Source of the DNA: Cytophagales bacterium
Lineage (GTDB): Bacteria; Bacteroidota; Bacteroidia; Cytophagales; Microscillaceae
Reading direction: 5' to 3'
Length of the DNA: 34,100 bases
NCBI GenBank assembly: GCA_004293905.1
Contig: RDZE01000042.1
Coordinates: forward strand, 1-34,100
Below the pieces are notes generated by a model. It was not told the origin of the DNA, did no database searches, and saw nothing but the letters and a program-made list of their open reading frames with translations. Made by a program: the position numbers and the translations under genes. Shown here in pieces: positions 1-7,895 of the stretch. Each line of letters begins with the position of its first letter. Position 1 is the stretch's first letter.

Positions 1-57
1 CACTTGCACCCCTCTTGGATTCAAGTACAATGGGTAGATGTGCAACAATTTCAGTAA
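1..57 (+). CDS. 3' end of an upstream gene (partial, unidentified)
   Basis: Frame 1 is open from the window edge to a TAA at 55-57 and encodes 18 residues ending in VDVQQFQ. The residues (HLHPSWIQVQWVDV...) look like ordinary protein with aromatic and charged positions, so this is probably the C-terminus of a gene starting left of the window. The fragment is too short to name a family, and a chance open frame cannot be excluded. Confidence 0.4.
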   Translation, partial: HLHPSWIQVQWVDVQQFQ

Positions 58-92
58 TATTTTAAAAAGTCCTCCATCTAATATTTTTTTAT

Positions 93-153
93 TCTCCCCC
101 CTCTCAGACTTTGCTAATATTCTCCAGCACCTCTTCCAAACCAAATCCCTCAA
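93..153. repeat. Degenerate intergenic repeat, copy 1
   Basis: This stretch shares an identical 18-base core (CACCTCTTCCAAACCAAA, 128-145) and a looser C-rich block (about 93-106) with 676-740. The two copies lie in the same orientation on either side of the small gene at 350-622. Both copies can be read as coding for a similar peptide (HLFQTK), so they may be remnants of a duplicated gene end rather than a functional repeat. Confidence 0.5.
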
Positions 154-253
154 TAAATATAACACGATATGAGTAAGTCCGTATTTCCAAATTTTAGACA
201 ACCTTTGCATCTTTTTTTTGTTGTTTACAACTCGAAATCAGCTCTTTATGAGC

Positions 254-287
254 TTGTTTCATAATGTTAAATAGATTGCTATCTTTA
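254..287 (+). promoter_or_regulatory. Bacteroidota-type promoter for the 90-aa gene
   Basis: TATCTTTA at 280-287 matches the TAnnTTTG -7 consensus at seven of eight positions. A TTG at 254-256 lies 23 bases upstream, the upper limit of the usual spacing. The ATG at 350 follows about 60 bases later. This is a motif match only. Confidence 0.45.
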
Positions 288-349
288 CAGCTTATTCAAT
301 AGTACTGATTGTGGGGTACACTATACAGTTATCAAAATAATAGATAGAA

Positions 350-622
350 ATGGATTTTAAAAAAGATGAGGTATCAACTTCAAGAGGCTTTTTTTCAATT
401 AAAGAGGAAAAAAATCAAGAAAGCGTTACAATCATAGTAATTGATATAGATTATGAGAATTCAGTTGGATTGGTAATAATCTATGAAGACGGTTATATAT
501 ATTTTGATTGTTTGAATAAAAATGATGAAACACTAAAAAACGAAAACTGGTCAATACAATTTTCAAGTGTTGAAGATATTTTGACTAATCTCTCTGAATT
601 TTTGATAAAAAAAATACAATAA
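350..622 (+). CDS. AT-rich 90-aa protein of unknown function
   Basis: I do not recognise a family. The 90-residue product has no signal peptide or membrane segment. It is acidic and rich in Ile, Asn, Glu and Lys, with a predicted central beta-hairpin region (SVTIIVIDIDYENSVGLVII) followed by YEDGYIYFD and a C-terminal helix. Its base composition is visibly more AT-rich than the neighbouring genes. It stands alone between two degenerate direct repeats (93-153 and 676-740) and faces the convergent CHAT gene. Small acidic orphan proteins of this shape are often immunity or antitoxin proteins, but nothing here shows that: no toxin gene is visible, although the gene ending at 57 could be one. The start is the first ATG after a plausible promoter. 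Recent acquisition is an inference from composition and flanking repeats. Confidence 0.65.
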   Translation: MDFKKDEVSTSRGFFSIKEEKNQESVTIIVIDIDYENSVGLVIIYEDGYIYFDCLNKNDETLKNENWSIQFSSVEDILTNLSEFLIKKIQ

Positions 623-675
623 AATCGCCCTGCTATTTTAAGTTTATACCCTAACCATTTTTAATAACTCGCCAA

Positions 676-740
676 TCTCCCCCACCCTCACAAGCGAAGC
701 CAGCACCTTCAAACACCTCTTCCAAACCAAAATCCTTCAA
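676..740. repeat. Degenerate intergenic repeat, copy 2
   Basis: This is the second copy of the repeat at 93-153, with the identical 18-base core at 714-731 and a similar C-rich block (ATCTCCCCC) near 675-683. Spacing between block and core differs from copy 1, so the copies have diverged by insertion or deletion. Confidence 0.5.
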
Positions 741-751
741 AGCGTTTTTTT

Positions 752-786
752 AAAAAAAATAGGCTGCCTTTTTGCTGAGACAACCT
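752..786 (-). terminator. Rho-independent terminator of the CHAT/TPR gene
   Basis: On the minus strand AGGTTGTC (786-779) pairs with GGCAGCCT (768-761) along all eight positions if two G-U pairs are allowed. The loop is ten bases and a run of eight T follows the stem. It sits 27 bases past the stop codon of the gene at 813-3731. On the plus strand two C-A mismatches weaken the stem, so it should act mainly on the minus-strand transcript. Confidence 0.75.
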
Positions 787-812
787 ACTTTTTGTGAGTG
801 TTAATTGATTTT

Positions 813-3731
813 TTAACCTCCTATGAGAATAAACGCACCCCAATAGTAAGGTGTTTTGAACTGTTCTTTGAGTTGTAACTGTGCATTTTTGAAAGCCAAC
901 ACCTTATCGCCTGTTTTGGCATATTCAGTGTAGAAAAGCGTCATTAGTTTTTGAGTGGCTTCATCACTTACTTTCCAAAGGCTCATAATCATAGCATTCG
1001 CGCCTGCCACTTTGAAAGCACGTTGCAAACCATAAACACCCTCTCCCGATTTTACATCGCCCAAACCTGTTTCGCAAGCCGAAAGCACCACTAAGGCTAC
1101 ATTGGAGAGGTCTAAGGTAGTTACTTCGAAAGCCGTCAAGATGCCATTGTCTTTGTCGTCTATGCCTACACTTTTTTCATTTTCTTCCAATACTTGTTCT
1201 GCATCTGCTAACATAAGCCCAGAGCGCAGTAGTGGGTTTTCTTTGGCTTTTGAAGGTTCTATCCCAAATATTTTTTTGTCTTCGTTTTCTTTCACATCAT
1301 TTTGGAAATAACCGTGTGTAGCTATGTGCAATATAGAAAGCCCTGCGAACGATTTTACCTTATTTTCTGTGGCTTGTTCGCCTGAGAAAAGTTGGGTTTT
1401 ATAGCCTGCCGTATTCATAATTTTTTGAATGGTTTCGATTTCCAATTTAGTGCCGGGCAAAGGGGTTATTTTTCCTGCTGAGCCATAAGAAGGGAAACCT
1501 ACCAAAGCCATTTGTTTTTGGGCAGTGTTGCTTTTTTGGCTTTTAAAACTAAGAATGTCTTTTGCGTTGGTAAGTGTTACAAAGGTTTTTTCTTCGCCCA
1601 AAAATTTCCCATCAGGTTTTTGGAGTGTCGCCATGTTCACTTGGTTATAGATACCATCAAGAGTAAGGTATATCTTGGTTTTATCTCCGACCAAAGGCTC
1701 TATTTTTTGCCAATATTGCCCATAACTTATCTTGTCAGCAGCTTGGTTTTTAATAAGGTTGCGGTATACTTTGTAGTATTTTCCGTCTAACTCATTGCCA
1801 TTTTTGAGCACTACCAACTGTGGCGCGGTTTGGTTTTTGGTGATTACGACCGCCGCATATTGCACGCTATCAGGAACAAGTTTTTTGTTAAACCAATTAA
1901 ACTGAATAATATCTACAATGGCTTCATCTTCGACAAGTGCATTTTTAACCATTTCATAGGTGATGTTTTCCTCTTCGAATTCTTTACTGAAAGAAGCAGA
2001 ACGTTGCGAAAGTGATTTTTCCAATTGGTTGGCTACTTGTTCTAAGGAGTCGCGATTGATTTGTTGCTCCGTGAGTTCTTCTTTAGAAAATTCGTAGAGT
2101 TTTGCCAATAGTTCTTTAGTATCTACCCAAGTGTTATAGTCTTTGATGAGTTGGGGGTCATTGCTGCTTAATATTTGTTTTTTTATTTTATTGGAAGCAG
2201 AGAGCAAAATGGCTTTGGTAGCAAGGTGGTTGTTATACATTTCTTTGAGCAGTGCCTCATCGGGGTATTGGCTTACGAAAGCATAAAAACGCATAAAAGT
2301 AGGTCGGAGTTTGTTCCAATATTTTTCTTTTTCGGCTTCGCTCATTGCAGGGAAATACGATTTCACGAAGTTGTCTTCTTTTTCTAACACTTGCAAATAG
2401 AGTGCTTCAGCTTCTTTAGGTCGGTTGGTTTGCCAATAGAGCAGTGCCATGTCTTCTTGTGCTTGTGCATATTTGGGGTGGCTTTCGCCCAAAACGGTTC
2501 GGCTTATTTCCATTGCTTCTTTGAGCAGTGGCTCGGCTTCGGCTTCGCGGTTTTGCATACGATAAAAATTGCCCAAATTGCTGATGGTGCTGGCATAAGA
2601 AGGGTGTTGTTTGCCAAATTTTTTCTCATAAATGCTTTGTGCTTCTTTGAGTTTGGCTTCTACTTCGCTGTTTTTTCCCATCAATACATAGAGTGCCGCC
2701 AAGTTGTTGAGCATGTGCGCATAGTCGGGGTGGTTTTTCTTCCATTGGGCTTCTTTTCTTTTGATGGCATCTAAATAAATGGCTTCGGCTTCTGTGTATT
2801 TGCCCATTTCTTGGTAAAGCAATGCTAAATTCACCAAAAGGCGTTGGTAATTGTTAGAGCCTTCTTTGAGGGAGCTATTCGCTATTTGAATGGCTTCTTT
2901 GAAGAGCATTTCCGATTCTGTAAAACGCCCCATCACTTGCAATAGTACCGCTTTGTTGTTGATTGTGATGGCATATTGGCTGCTGCTTTTTCCTTCGGTT
3001 TGGGTTACGATGCCGATGGCTTCATTGATGAGGCTCTCGGCTTCGCTGTAGCGTCCCAAATCTTTATAGAGCATGGCTTTATTGTTCAGCGAAGAAGCAT
3101 AAGCAGTACTATTAACCCCTAATACTTGTTTTCTTTGTTCTAAGGCTGTTTGGGTAAAAGTTTCGGCTTCGGCATATCTTCCTGTGCTGTGGTAGAGGAG
3201 TGCTACATTGGCGATGGTCTGCATGTAGTTTGCTGTTTGTGTTAGGTTATTTTTTTGGAACACATTCATTGCTTTTCCAAAAGCCCACTCCGCCATTTTG
3301 AATCGGCTACCAGAAAGACTCATCTGCCCCAATTCGTTGAAATCTTGCCCATCGCGCTGTGGGTCATTGCTTGCGACAAGGTTATTTTCGAGGTTGCTTG
3401 CGCGGTCGCTTGCCATGAGGGTAAGGTCTTTGAGTTTGCTGAATTTTTCTTTTTCTTCGAAAACCCCTGCATTATCGCTGAAAGCAACCACAAAACTGAA
3501 AGTAGTGGTATCGTAGTCGTGTCGTGCGGTTTCTATGCGATTTTCTATTTCTTGTTGTGCAGCATCTTTGATTTTGTCCTTGATTTTATCCTTGTCTAAG
3601 ACAGAGGTGGGGTCTTTGACAATGTCCCCTGCATTCTTTTTGATGATAGTACCTATCTGGGCATGAGCCATTGACACTCCAAAACCTATCAGTATGAAGC
3701 ATGTCAGTGTGAGTGTGTGAAAAATTTTCAT
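813..3731 (-). CDS. Secreted TPR-CHAT caspase-like peptidase
   Basis: The 972-aa protein begins with a Sec signal peptide (hydrophobic to about residue 23, cleavage near AHAQ). A lysine/aspartate-rich segment (KDKIKDKIKD) and a long array of about 42-residue tetratricopeptide repeats of the kinesin-light-chain type follow (roughly 130-470, with GRYAEAE, GRYSEAE and GKYTEAE signatures). After a helical linker comes a C-terminal CHAT domain (about 650-972). CHAT is a clan CD peptidase fold. The catalytic pair is visible as His806 in HIATHGYF and Cys886 in LSACETG, followed by the conserved GEGVYGLQRAF and SLWKV segments, so the active site looks intact. CHAT proteases in other bacteria cleave protein partners and some act in defence, but those are cytoplasmic; this one is predicted to be exported. 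It is a single gene with its own -7 box (3765-3772) and terminator. The substrate is unknown. Confidence 0.93.
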   Translation of the reverse strand: MKIFHTLTLTCFILIGFGVSMAHAQIGTIIKKNAGDIVKDPTSVLDKDKIKDKIKDAAQQEIENRIETARHDYDTTTFSFVVAFSDNAGVFEEKEKFSKLKDLTLMASDRASNLENNLVASNDPQRDGQDFNELGQMSLSGSRFKMAEWAFGKAMNVFQKNNLTQTANYMQTIANVALLYHSTGRYAEAETFTQTALEQRKQVLGVNSTAYASSLNNKAMLYKDLGRYSEAESLINEAIGIVTQTEGKSSSQYAITINNKAVLLQVMGRFTESEMLFKEAIQIANSSLKEGSNNYQRLLVNLALLYQEMGKYTEAEAIYLDAIKRKEAQWKKNHPDYAHMLNNLAALYVLMGKNSEVEAKLKEAQSIYEKKFGKQHPSYASTISNLGNFYRMQNREAEAEPLLKEAMEISRTVLGESHPKYAQAQEDMALLYWQTNRPKEAEALYLQVLEKEDNFVKSYFPAMSEAEKEKYWNKLRPTFMRFYAFVSQYPDEALLKEMYNNHLATKAILLSASNKIKKQILSSNDPQLIKDYNTWVDTKELLAKLYEFSKEELTEQQINRDSLEQVANQLEKSLSQRSASFSKEFEEENITYEMVKNALVEDEAIVDIIQFNWFNKKLVPDSVQYAAVVITKNQTAPQLVVLKNGNELDGKYYKVYRNLIKNQAADKISYGQYWQKIEPLVGDKTKIYLTLDGIYNQVNMATLQKPDGKFLGEEKTFVTLTNAKDILSFKSQKSNTAQKQMALVGFPSYGSAGKITPLPGTKLEIETIQKIMNTAGYKTQLFSGEQATENKVKSFAGLSILHIATHGYFQNDVKENEDKKIFGIEPSKAKENPLLRSGLMLADAEQVLEENEKSVGIDDKDNGILTAFEVTTLDLSNVALVVLSACETGLGDVKSGEGVYGLQRAFKVAGANAMIMSLWKVSDEATQKLMTLFYTEYAKTGDKVLAFKNAQLQLKEQFKTPYYWGAFILIGG

Positions 3732-3764
3732 TGTTAGATAATAACGATTTGAGTTTCTTAGAAG

Positions 3765-3772
3765 TAAAGATA
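3765..3772 (-). promoter_or_regulatory. -7 box upstream of the CHAT/TPR gene
   Basis: On the minus strand this reads TATCTTTA, one mismatch from TAnnTTTG, 33 bases upstream of the ATG at 3731. No clear TTG element lies 17-23 bases further upstream. Confidence 0.4.
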
Positions 3773-3814
3773 CTGAAAAGAAAGTAAAAAATTACATAAA
3801 AATTACATTATCGA

Positions 3815-4720
3815 TTAGAATAAAGATTTTTGTATAAAATTTTGTTGGAATTGTGGTCTTTGAGGTGTGGTTTGGATTTCTTTTTTTTGCAGTTGCTCTA
3901 TAAAATAATCGGCTAAAGTAGGGGCAAGTGTGTTTTCGGGTTCGTGTGCAAAAAAGTAAATACTTTCCAATCCTTTTTTTTGCCATTGGTCTATTTTTTC
4001 TGTCCATTGGTCTATGCGTTCGTAATCGGTTTGGTGCAGGTTGTTGCCTACGAACCGAAGCATAAGTGTAGCCGTACTGAGGTGCATGTGTAGCACATCT
4101 CTACGCCCTGCGACATCGGTCATGAGGGCAGTAGCTTCGTAGCGTTGTAAAAGGTCTATGGCTTTTTGGAATTGGAGCGATTTGAAAAAATTTTCGTGCC
4201 GAAATTCTACCGCAATGGGTGTTTTCCAATGCGCTTGGTAGGCTAAAAAATCTTCTAACAGGCTTAGGTGTCGCGGTTCGAAATAGGGCGGTAATTGCAG
4301 AAAATACATGCCTATTTTTTCGCCCAAATAGCTCATATTATCAAAAAACAATTGGCTCAGGTTTTGGAAATCGCCTCTTAGCAACTGTTGATGACTAATT
4401 TCTTGCGGAATTTTTGGGCAGAAAGTAAAATGAGGCTGAGTTTGGCTGTGCCATTTGTGCACTGTATCGAGGTCAGGGATTCGGTAGTGGGTCAGGTTGA
4501 GTTCTATGGTATTGAACTGCTGGCTGTAGTGGTGCAAAAAATCTTTTTCTTTGGCATTTTTCGGGTAGAGATGCCCTATCCATGCTTTATGATTCCATAT
4601 AGGGCAACCCACATAGATTTGCATGGCAGGGTGGCTTTTTTTGCCCTCTAAAAAGGTGATATTTTCAGCAGGAAGAGTAAAATCTACTTGACTAAAATTT
4701 GTTATTTTTCCAAATTCCAT
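3815..4720 (-). CDS. DUF72 (YecE-like) family protein
   Basis: The 301-aa protein belongs to the DUF72/YecE family, a TIM-barrel fold whose biochemical role is unsettled. Visible family features are the YVGCPIWNHKAWIGHLYP entry motif (about 36-53), HYSQQFNTIELNLTHYRIP (about 64-82), the FCPKIPQEISH segment, LGEKIGMYFLQLPPYF, and IAVEFRHENFF in the middle of the barrel. The 32 residues before the entry motif begin MEFGKI and resemble the extension seen on Bacteroidota members, so I keep the ATG at 4720 rather than the internal Met at residue 33. There is no signal peptide, so it should be cytoplasmic. It is divergent from the outer-membrane protein gene at 4813 and separated from the CHAT gene by about 80 bases that include the CHAT promoter, so it is probably transcribed independently. 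Confidence 0.9.
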   Translation of the reverse strand: MEFGKITNFSQVDFTLPAENITFLEGKKSHPAMQIYVGCPIWNHKAWIGHLYPKNAKEKDFLHHYSQQFNTIELNLTHYRIPDLDTVHKWHSQTQPHFTFCPKIPQEISHQQLLRGDFQNLSQLFFDNMSYLGEKIGMYFLQLPPYFEPRHLSLLEDFLAYQAHWKTPIAVEFRHENFFKSLQFQKAIDLLQRYEATALMTDVAGRRDVLHMHLSTATLMLRFVGNNLHQTDYERIDQWTEKIDQWQKKGLESIYFFAHEPENTLAPTLADYFIEQLQKKEIQTTPQRPQFQQNFIQKSLF

Positions 4721-4754
4721 ATTTTATACAATAACTTATTCATTATTTTTACGT

Positions 4755-4762
4755 TATCTTTG
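4755..4762 (+). promoter_or_regulatory. -7 box (TATCTTTG) before the outer-membrane protein gene
   Basis: This is an exact match to TAnnTTTG, 50 bases before the ATG at 4813. It overlaps the alternative GTG start at 4762, which argues that translation begins downstream at 4813. Confidence 0.55.
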
Positions 4763-4812
4763 TGTGTTTTTTCAATGTTTCTTTTGACACTAAAATACTC
4801 CATGTCTTTTAC

Positions 4813-6333
4813 ATGCCTTACAAATATACGCTATTATTTTGGTTTGTTTTCTGTTCGAAAACAGTTTTTTCTCAATTTATTCCTCGTAGTGTTGATTATG
4901 CTCAAGAGGCACTTCGCTACTCTACGCCCAATTTCGGTGTAACGGCACGTTATCAGGGGCTTGCAGGCGCGCAGACGGCTATCGGAGGAGATATGGGCTC
5001 GCTAACGGGCAACCCTGCGGGTTTGGGCTTTTTCAAACGTGCTGAAATTAGTTTTAGCCCTACTTTTTATATTGGTGGTAGCTTTACAGATTACAATGGA
5101 CAACTGCAAGAAAACTATATGCCTAAAATGTTGTTTGACAATGCGGGTTTGGTTTTTTCTTATACCAAAGACGACGAAGAAAGTGGCGCGCTCAGAGGAG
5201 TTACTGTAGGTTTTTCTTATAGTCGCATCAATAACTACAACAGAGATATACTTTACAATGGCGAAAACACGCAAAATTCTTTGTTAGATGCTTTTTTGGC
5301 ACAATCCAATGGGAGCACTACAGTACTCAATTTTGAGAACCAACGCAATAGCATCAGCAATTTACCCGCTTTGGCGTATCACAGTTATCTGATACGCCCT
5401 ACCGCCAACACTGCCAATACCGCCACTTATTTCCACGACTTCCAAGGGCAAAAAATACAACAATCGGAAAGAATACTCAGCGAGGGACGACAAAGCCAAT
5501 GGACATTGGGAACTGCCGTTAATATTTCAGATAGGCTCTATATAGGGCTTTCTTTGGGCATACAGGGCATTAAGACCGAAAACAGAAACGAATTTACTGA
5601 ACGCTCCTTGCAAACCAATGTACTCAACAATTATACTTTTACACAAAGAAATGAAGTCAGTGGCATCGGTTTTAATTCTACCTTAGGGCTCATATTCAGG
5701 GCTTTGAATATGTTTCGAGTAGGCGTTTCGGCAACTACACCTACTTACTATGAAATTTATGAGCAATATGGCAGCGAAATGAGTGCAAACTTTAACAATC
5801 TTAATTGGAAAAGTACCATAGTTACACAAAATAACCAAAAAACCAACGAAGGCGAATTTGAATACTACTTGCAAACCCCTTGGCGATTCAATGTGGGTTC
5901 GGCTATTTTTTTAGGCAAATTGGGCTTCCTTACGGCTGATATAGAGTACGTAGATTTCTCAAGTATCTTTCTACGACAACGCGAAGACAAAAGCCTATTC
6001 AACGCTGAAAATCAACGTATTATACAACGATACCAGCCTACATTCAACTACAGAATGGGGGCTGAACTGCGCTATCGTTCCATACGCCTACGAGGAGGTA
6101 TAGCCCTCTATGGCGACCCTACAGACGCAGCAAAACTACCCGAAAATTTTACGCGACACCTCACCGCAGGCATAGGCTTAAGAAACGCAAACTTCTTTTT
6201 AGACTTGGCACTCCGAAATACTTACTACATAGAAAGATACGAACCATACCAACTTAACAGCAATCAACAACCCAGAATAGAAATCATACACCAAGAATGG
6301 TATATGTCTATGAGTATGGGATATTTTTTCTAA
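4813..6333 (+). CDS. Outer-membrane beta-barrel protein, OmpP1/FadL-like
   Basis: The 506-aa product (from ATG 4813) has a signal peptide (MPYKYTLLFWFVFCSKTVFSQ). The mature N-terminus (YAQEALRYS) leads into GLAGAQTAIGGDMGSLTGNPAGLGFF, a motif typical of the Bacteroidota branch of the OmpP1/FadL/TodX transport porins. The rest alternates short aromatic strands and polar loops and ends in an aromatic residue (SMGYFF), as expected for BamA-assembled barrels. FadL-type proteins let hydrophobic compounds cross the outer membrane; the substrate here cannot be told. An in-frame GTG at 4762 lies inside the predicted promoter and would add 17 residues before the signal peptide, so I reject it. The gene is followed by sufE after 65 bases containing a fresh promoter, so it is probably a single-gene unit. 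Confidence 0.85.
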   Translation: MPYKYTLLFWFVFCSKTVFSQFIPRSVDYAQEALRYSTPNFGVTARYQGLAGAQTAIGGDMGSLTGNPAGLGFFKRAEISFSPTFYIGGSFTDYNGQLQENYMPKMLFDNAGLVFSYTKDDEESGALRGVTVGFSYSRINNYNRDILYNGENTQNSLLDAFLAQSNGSTTVLNFENQRNSISNLPALAYHSYLIRPTANTANTATYFHDFQGQKIQQSERILSEGRQSQWTLGTAVNISDRLYIGLSLGIQGIKTENRNEFTERSLQTNVLNNYTFTQRNEVSGIGFNSTLGLIFRALNMFRVGVSATTPTYYEIYEQYGSEMSANFNNLNWKSTIVTQNNQKTNEGEFEYYLQTPWRFNVGSAIFLGKLGFLTADIEYVDFSSIFLRQREDKSLFNAENQRIIQRYQPTFNYRMGAELRYRSIRLRGGIALYGDPTDAAKLPENFTRHLTAGIGLRNANFFLDLALRNTYYIERYEPYQLNSNQQPRIEIIHQEWYMSMSMGYFF

Positions 6334-6366
6334 GCAATAGAAACCAAATAAAATTCTTTTTTGTTG

Positions 6367-6374
6367 TATATTTG
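6367..6374 (+). promoter_or_regulatory. -7 box (TATATTTG) before sufE
   Basis: This is an exact TAnnTTTG match ending 24 bases before the ATG at 6399. It supports 6399 as the sufE start rather than the longer open frame from 6297, which would overlap the preceding gene. Confidence 0.6.
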
Positions 6375-6398
6375 CAGCCTCAAAGCCCAAAAAGAAAC

Positions 6399-6827
6399 AT
6401 GGCAAATCACTCCATAGAAGAAAAACAAAATGAAATCATAGATAATTTCGCCCTCCTTGATAGTTGGGAAGACAAATACGCCTACCTGATAGAATTGGGC
6501 AAAAAATGCCCTCCCCTGACCGATGAATACAAAACCGATGCCTACAAAATAAAGGGTTGCCAATCAAATGTATGGATTCATAGCTATCTTCAGCACGAAA
6601 CACTCATTTATGAAGGCGACAGCGATGCCCTCATTGTCAAAGGATTGGTGAGTTTGCTCATTGATGTATTTTCAGGACAAACACCCCAAGCAATCCAAAA
6701 TGCCGATTTATATTTCATAGAAAAGATAGGCATGCAACAGCACCTCTCGATGACCAGAGTAAATGGCTTGGCATCTATGATTAAACAAATGAAACTACAA
6801 GCAATACAATTTCAACACTCCTCATGA
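6399..6827 (+). CDS. sufE: SufE family sulfur-transfer protein
   Basis: The 142-aa cytoplasmic protein has the length and pattern of SufE: an N-terminal helix (EEKQNEIIDNFALL), WEDKYAYLIELGKKCPPL, and the loop KIKGCQSNVW, whose Cys54 matches the cysteine that accepts persulfide sulfur from the desulfurase SufS. The segment GDSDALIVKGLVSLLIDVFSGQTP is also characteristic. SufE stimulates SufS and passes sulfur on for Fe-S cluster assembly on SufBCD. No sufS or sufBCD gene lies in the window. The gene's TGA overlaps the ATG of the DUF59 gene by four bases (ATGA), implying translational coupling. Confidence 0.93.
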   Translation: MANHSIEEKQNEIIDNFALLDSWEDKYAYLIELGKKCPPLTDEYKTDAYKIKGCQSNVWIHSYLQHETLIYEGDSDALIVKGLVSLLIDVFSGQTPQAIQNADLYFIEKIGMQQHLSMTRVNGLASMIKQMKLQAIQFQHSS

Positions 6828-7144
6828 ACCCTACCCCCGAAACCCTCAAAGAAAAAGTACTAAGCGTACTCAAAACGATTTATGACCCTGAAATACCCGT
6901 AGATATTTTTGAGTTAGGACTTATCTATGATATTAAGGTCTATCCTCCGCTCAATAATGTTCATATCTTAATGACTCTGACCACGCCTAATTGCCCCTCA
7001 GCCGAAGAATTACCGGGCGAAGTACAAAGCAAAGTAAAGGCTATATCGGGCGTAGGCGAAGTAGATGTAGAAATCACTTTTGACCCTCCCTACTCTACTG
7101 ACATGATGTCGGAAGTTGCTAAATTAGAATTGGGCTTTTTATAA
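6824..7144 (+). CDS. sufT: DUF59/MIP18 family Fe-S assembly protein (SufT-like)
   Basis: The 106-aa protein is a stand-alone DUF59 (MIP18) domain. It shows the hallmark IYDPEIPVDIFELGLIYD near residues 19-36, the LTTPNCPSAEELPG segment with its conserved cysteine, and ITFDPPYSTDMMSE near the end. DUF59 proteins such as SufT and the eukaryotic MIP18/CIA2 help mature Fe-S proteins; PaaD also carries this domain, but no phenylacetate genes are present. The four-base overlap with sufE supports a Fe-S role. The symbol rests on domain and neighbourhood; the protein could equally be listed only as a DUF59 protein. Confidence 0.88.
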   Translation: MNPTPETLKEKVLSVLKTIYDPEIPVDIFELGLIYDIKVYPPLNNVHILMTLTTPNCPSAEELPGEVQSKVKAISGVGEVDVEITFDPPYSTDMMSEVAKLELGFL

Positions 7145-7177
7145 CAATCATACAAATTACTAATCACTAACAAAACA

Positions 7178-7393
7178 ATGCAAGATTACGAAAATTTACC
7201 CGAACAAATCGTTATTGCGGTCAATGCAAATAGCCAATTCATAAGCGGAAGTATGAACAAATACGAAGAGTACGAATTTGAACAAGTCAACAGTTACCTT
7301 CGCAAAGGCTATACGGTGAAGTATGTCAATGCTTTCCCCGCCTCGAACAATTCTACTTATTACTCATTAGTATTCACTTTAGAAAAAACATAA
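7178..7393 (+). CDS. 71-aa protein of unknown function in the Fe-S/thiol gene group
   Basis: I do not recognise a family. The short soluble protein has no signal peptide. It starts MQDYENLPEQIVIAVNANSQ, has a central NKYEEYEFEQVNSYLRKGYTVKYVNAF segment, and ends in a probable strand (TYYSLVFTLEKT). The pattern of one helix between strands suggests a compact alpha/beta fold. It lies 33 bases after the DUF59 gene and 33 bases before the bacilliredoxin gene, all on the plus strand, so it is probably cotranscribed with them. Base composition matches its neighbours and the frame is clean, which supports a real gene. Confidence 0.7.
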   Translation: MQDYENLPEQIVIAVNANSQFISGSMNKYEEYEFEQVNSYLRKGYTVKYVNAFPASNNSTYYSLVFTLEKT

Positions 7394-7426
7394 TTTTATC
7401 AATCCTTTTCCACAATTTTCAATTTT

Positions 7427-7846
7427 ATGTATCCTGAACATTTAGTTTTGCCTATGCGCCAAGAACTGACGCAAGTAGGCTTTGAAGAATTACGCACAAG
7501 CGACTCCGTAGAGCACTGTATACAAGACAACGAAGGTGTATTGTTGGTAGTTGTTAATTCTGTATGTGGTTGCGCGGCGGGTTCTGCTCGCCCTGGTGTA
7601 CGTTTGGCATTGGAGAAATCTGCCAAAAAACCTGCTCACTTAGCCACAGTATTTGCAGGTGTAGACAAAGAAGCCGTTGCTAAAGCGCGTGAGTTTATGC
7701 TCCCCTACCCTCCTTCTTCGCCCTCAATAGCATTGTTCAAAAACAATGAATTGGTGCATTTTATTGAGCGTCATCATATAGAAGGCAGAACTGCGCAGAT
7801 GATTGCCGACAATCTTATGGCGGCTTTTGAAGAGTTTTGTGCCTAA
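7427..7846 (+). CDS. BrxA/BrxB family bacilliredoxin
   Basis: The 139-aa protein is a thioredoxin-fold bacilliredoxin (YphP/YqiW family). It has the unusual CGC active site at residues 47-49 in NSVCGCAAGSARPG, preceded by VEHCIQDNEGVLLVVV and followed by FAGVDKEAVAKAREFMLPYPPSSPSIALF. Bacilliredoxins remove bacillithiol from S-bacillithiolated proteins. A bacillithiol synthesis gene (bshC) is in this window at 23284-24858, so the cofactor is probably made here. It is the last gene of the sufE group and is closed by a strong hairpin at 7854-7888. The sequence does not decide whether it is BrxA or BrxB. Confidence 0.93.
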   Translation: MYPEHLVLPMRQELTQVGFEELRTSDSVEHCIQDNEGVLLVVVNSVCGCAAGSARPGVRLALEKSAKKPAHLATVFAGVDKEAVAKAREFMLPYPPSSPSIALFKNNELVHFIERHHIEGRTAQMIADNLMAAFEEFCA

Positions 7847-7853
7847 AGATATT

Positions 7854-7895
7854 AAAAGCATACACTGAAATAACAAGTGTATGCTTTTGCTTTTT
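7854..7895. terminator. Terminator hairpin between convergent genes
   Basis: A perfect 13-base inverted repeat (AAAAGCATACACT at 7854-7866, its complement at 7876-7888) has a nine-base loop. On the plus strand a T run (7891-7897) follows. On the minus strand the stem itself ends in TTTT. It separates the bacilliredoxin gene from the convergent DUF952 gene and probably serves both. Confidence 0.85.

Noticed and set aside
1102..3599. Several open frames of 60-127 codons on the plus strand within the CHAT/TPR gene
   Set aside because: They are antisense shadows of a well-supported 972-codon gene and have low-complexity Phe/Cys-rich translations without family features.
4762..4812. Upstream GTG start for the outer-membrane protein
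   Set aside because: It overlaps the predicted -7 box and would place 17 extra residues before a complete signal peptide.
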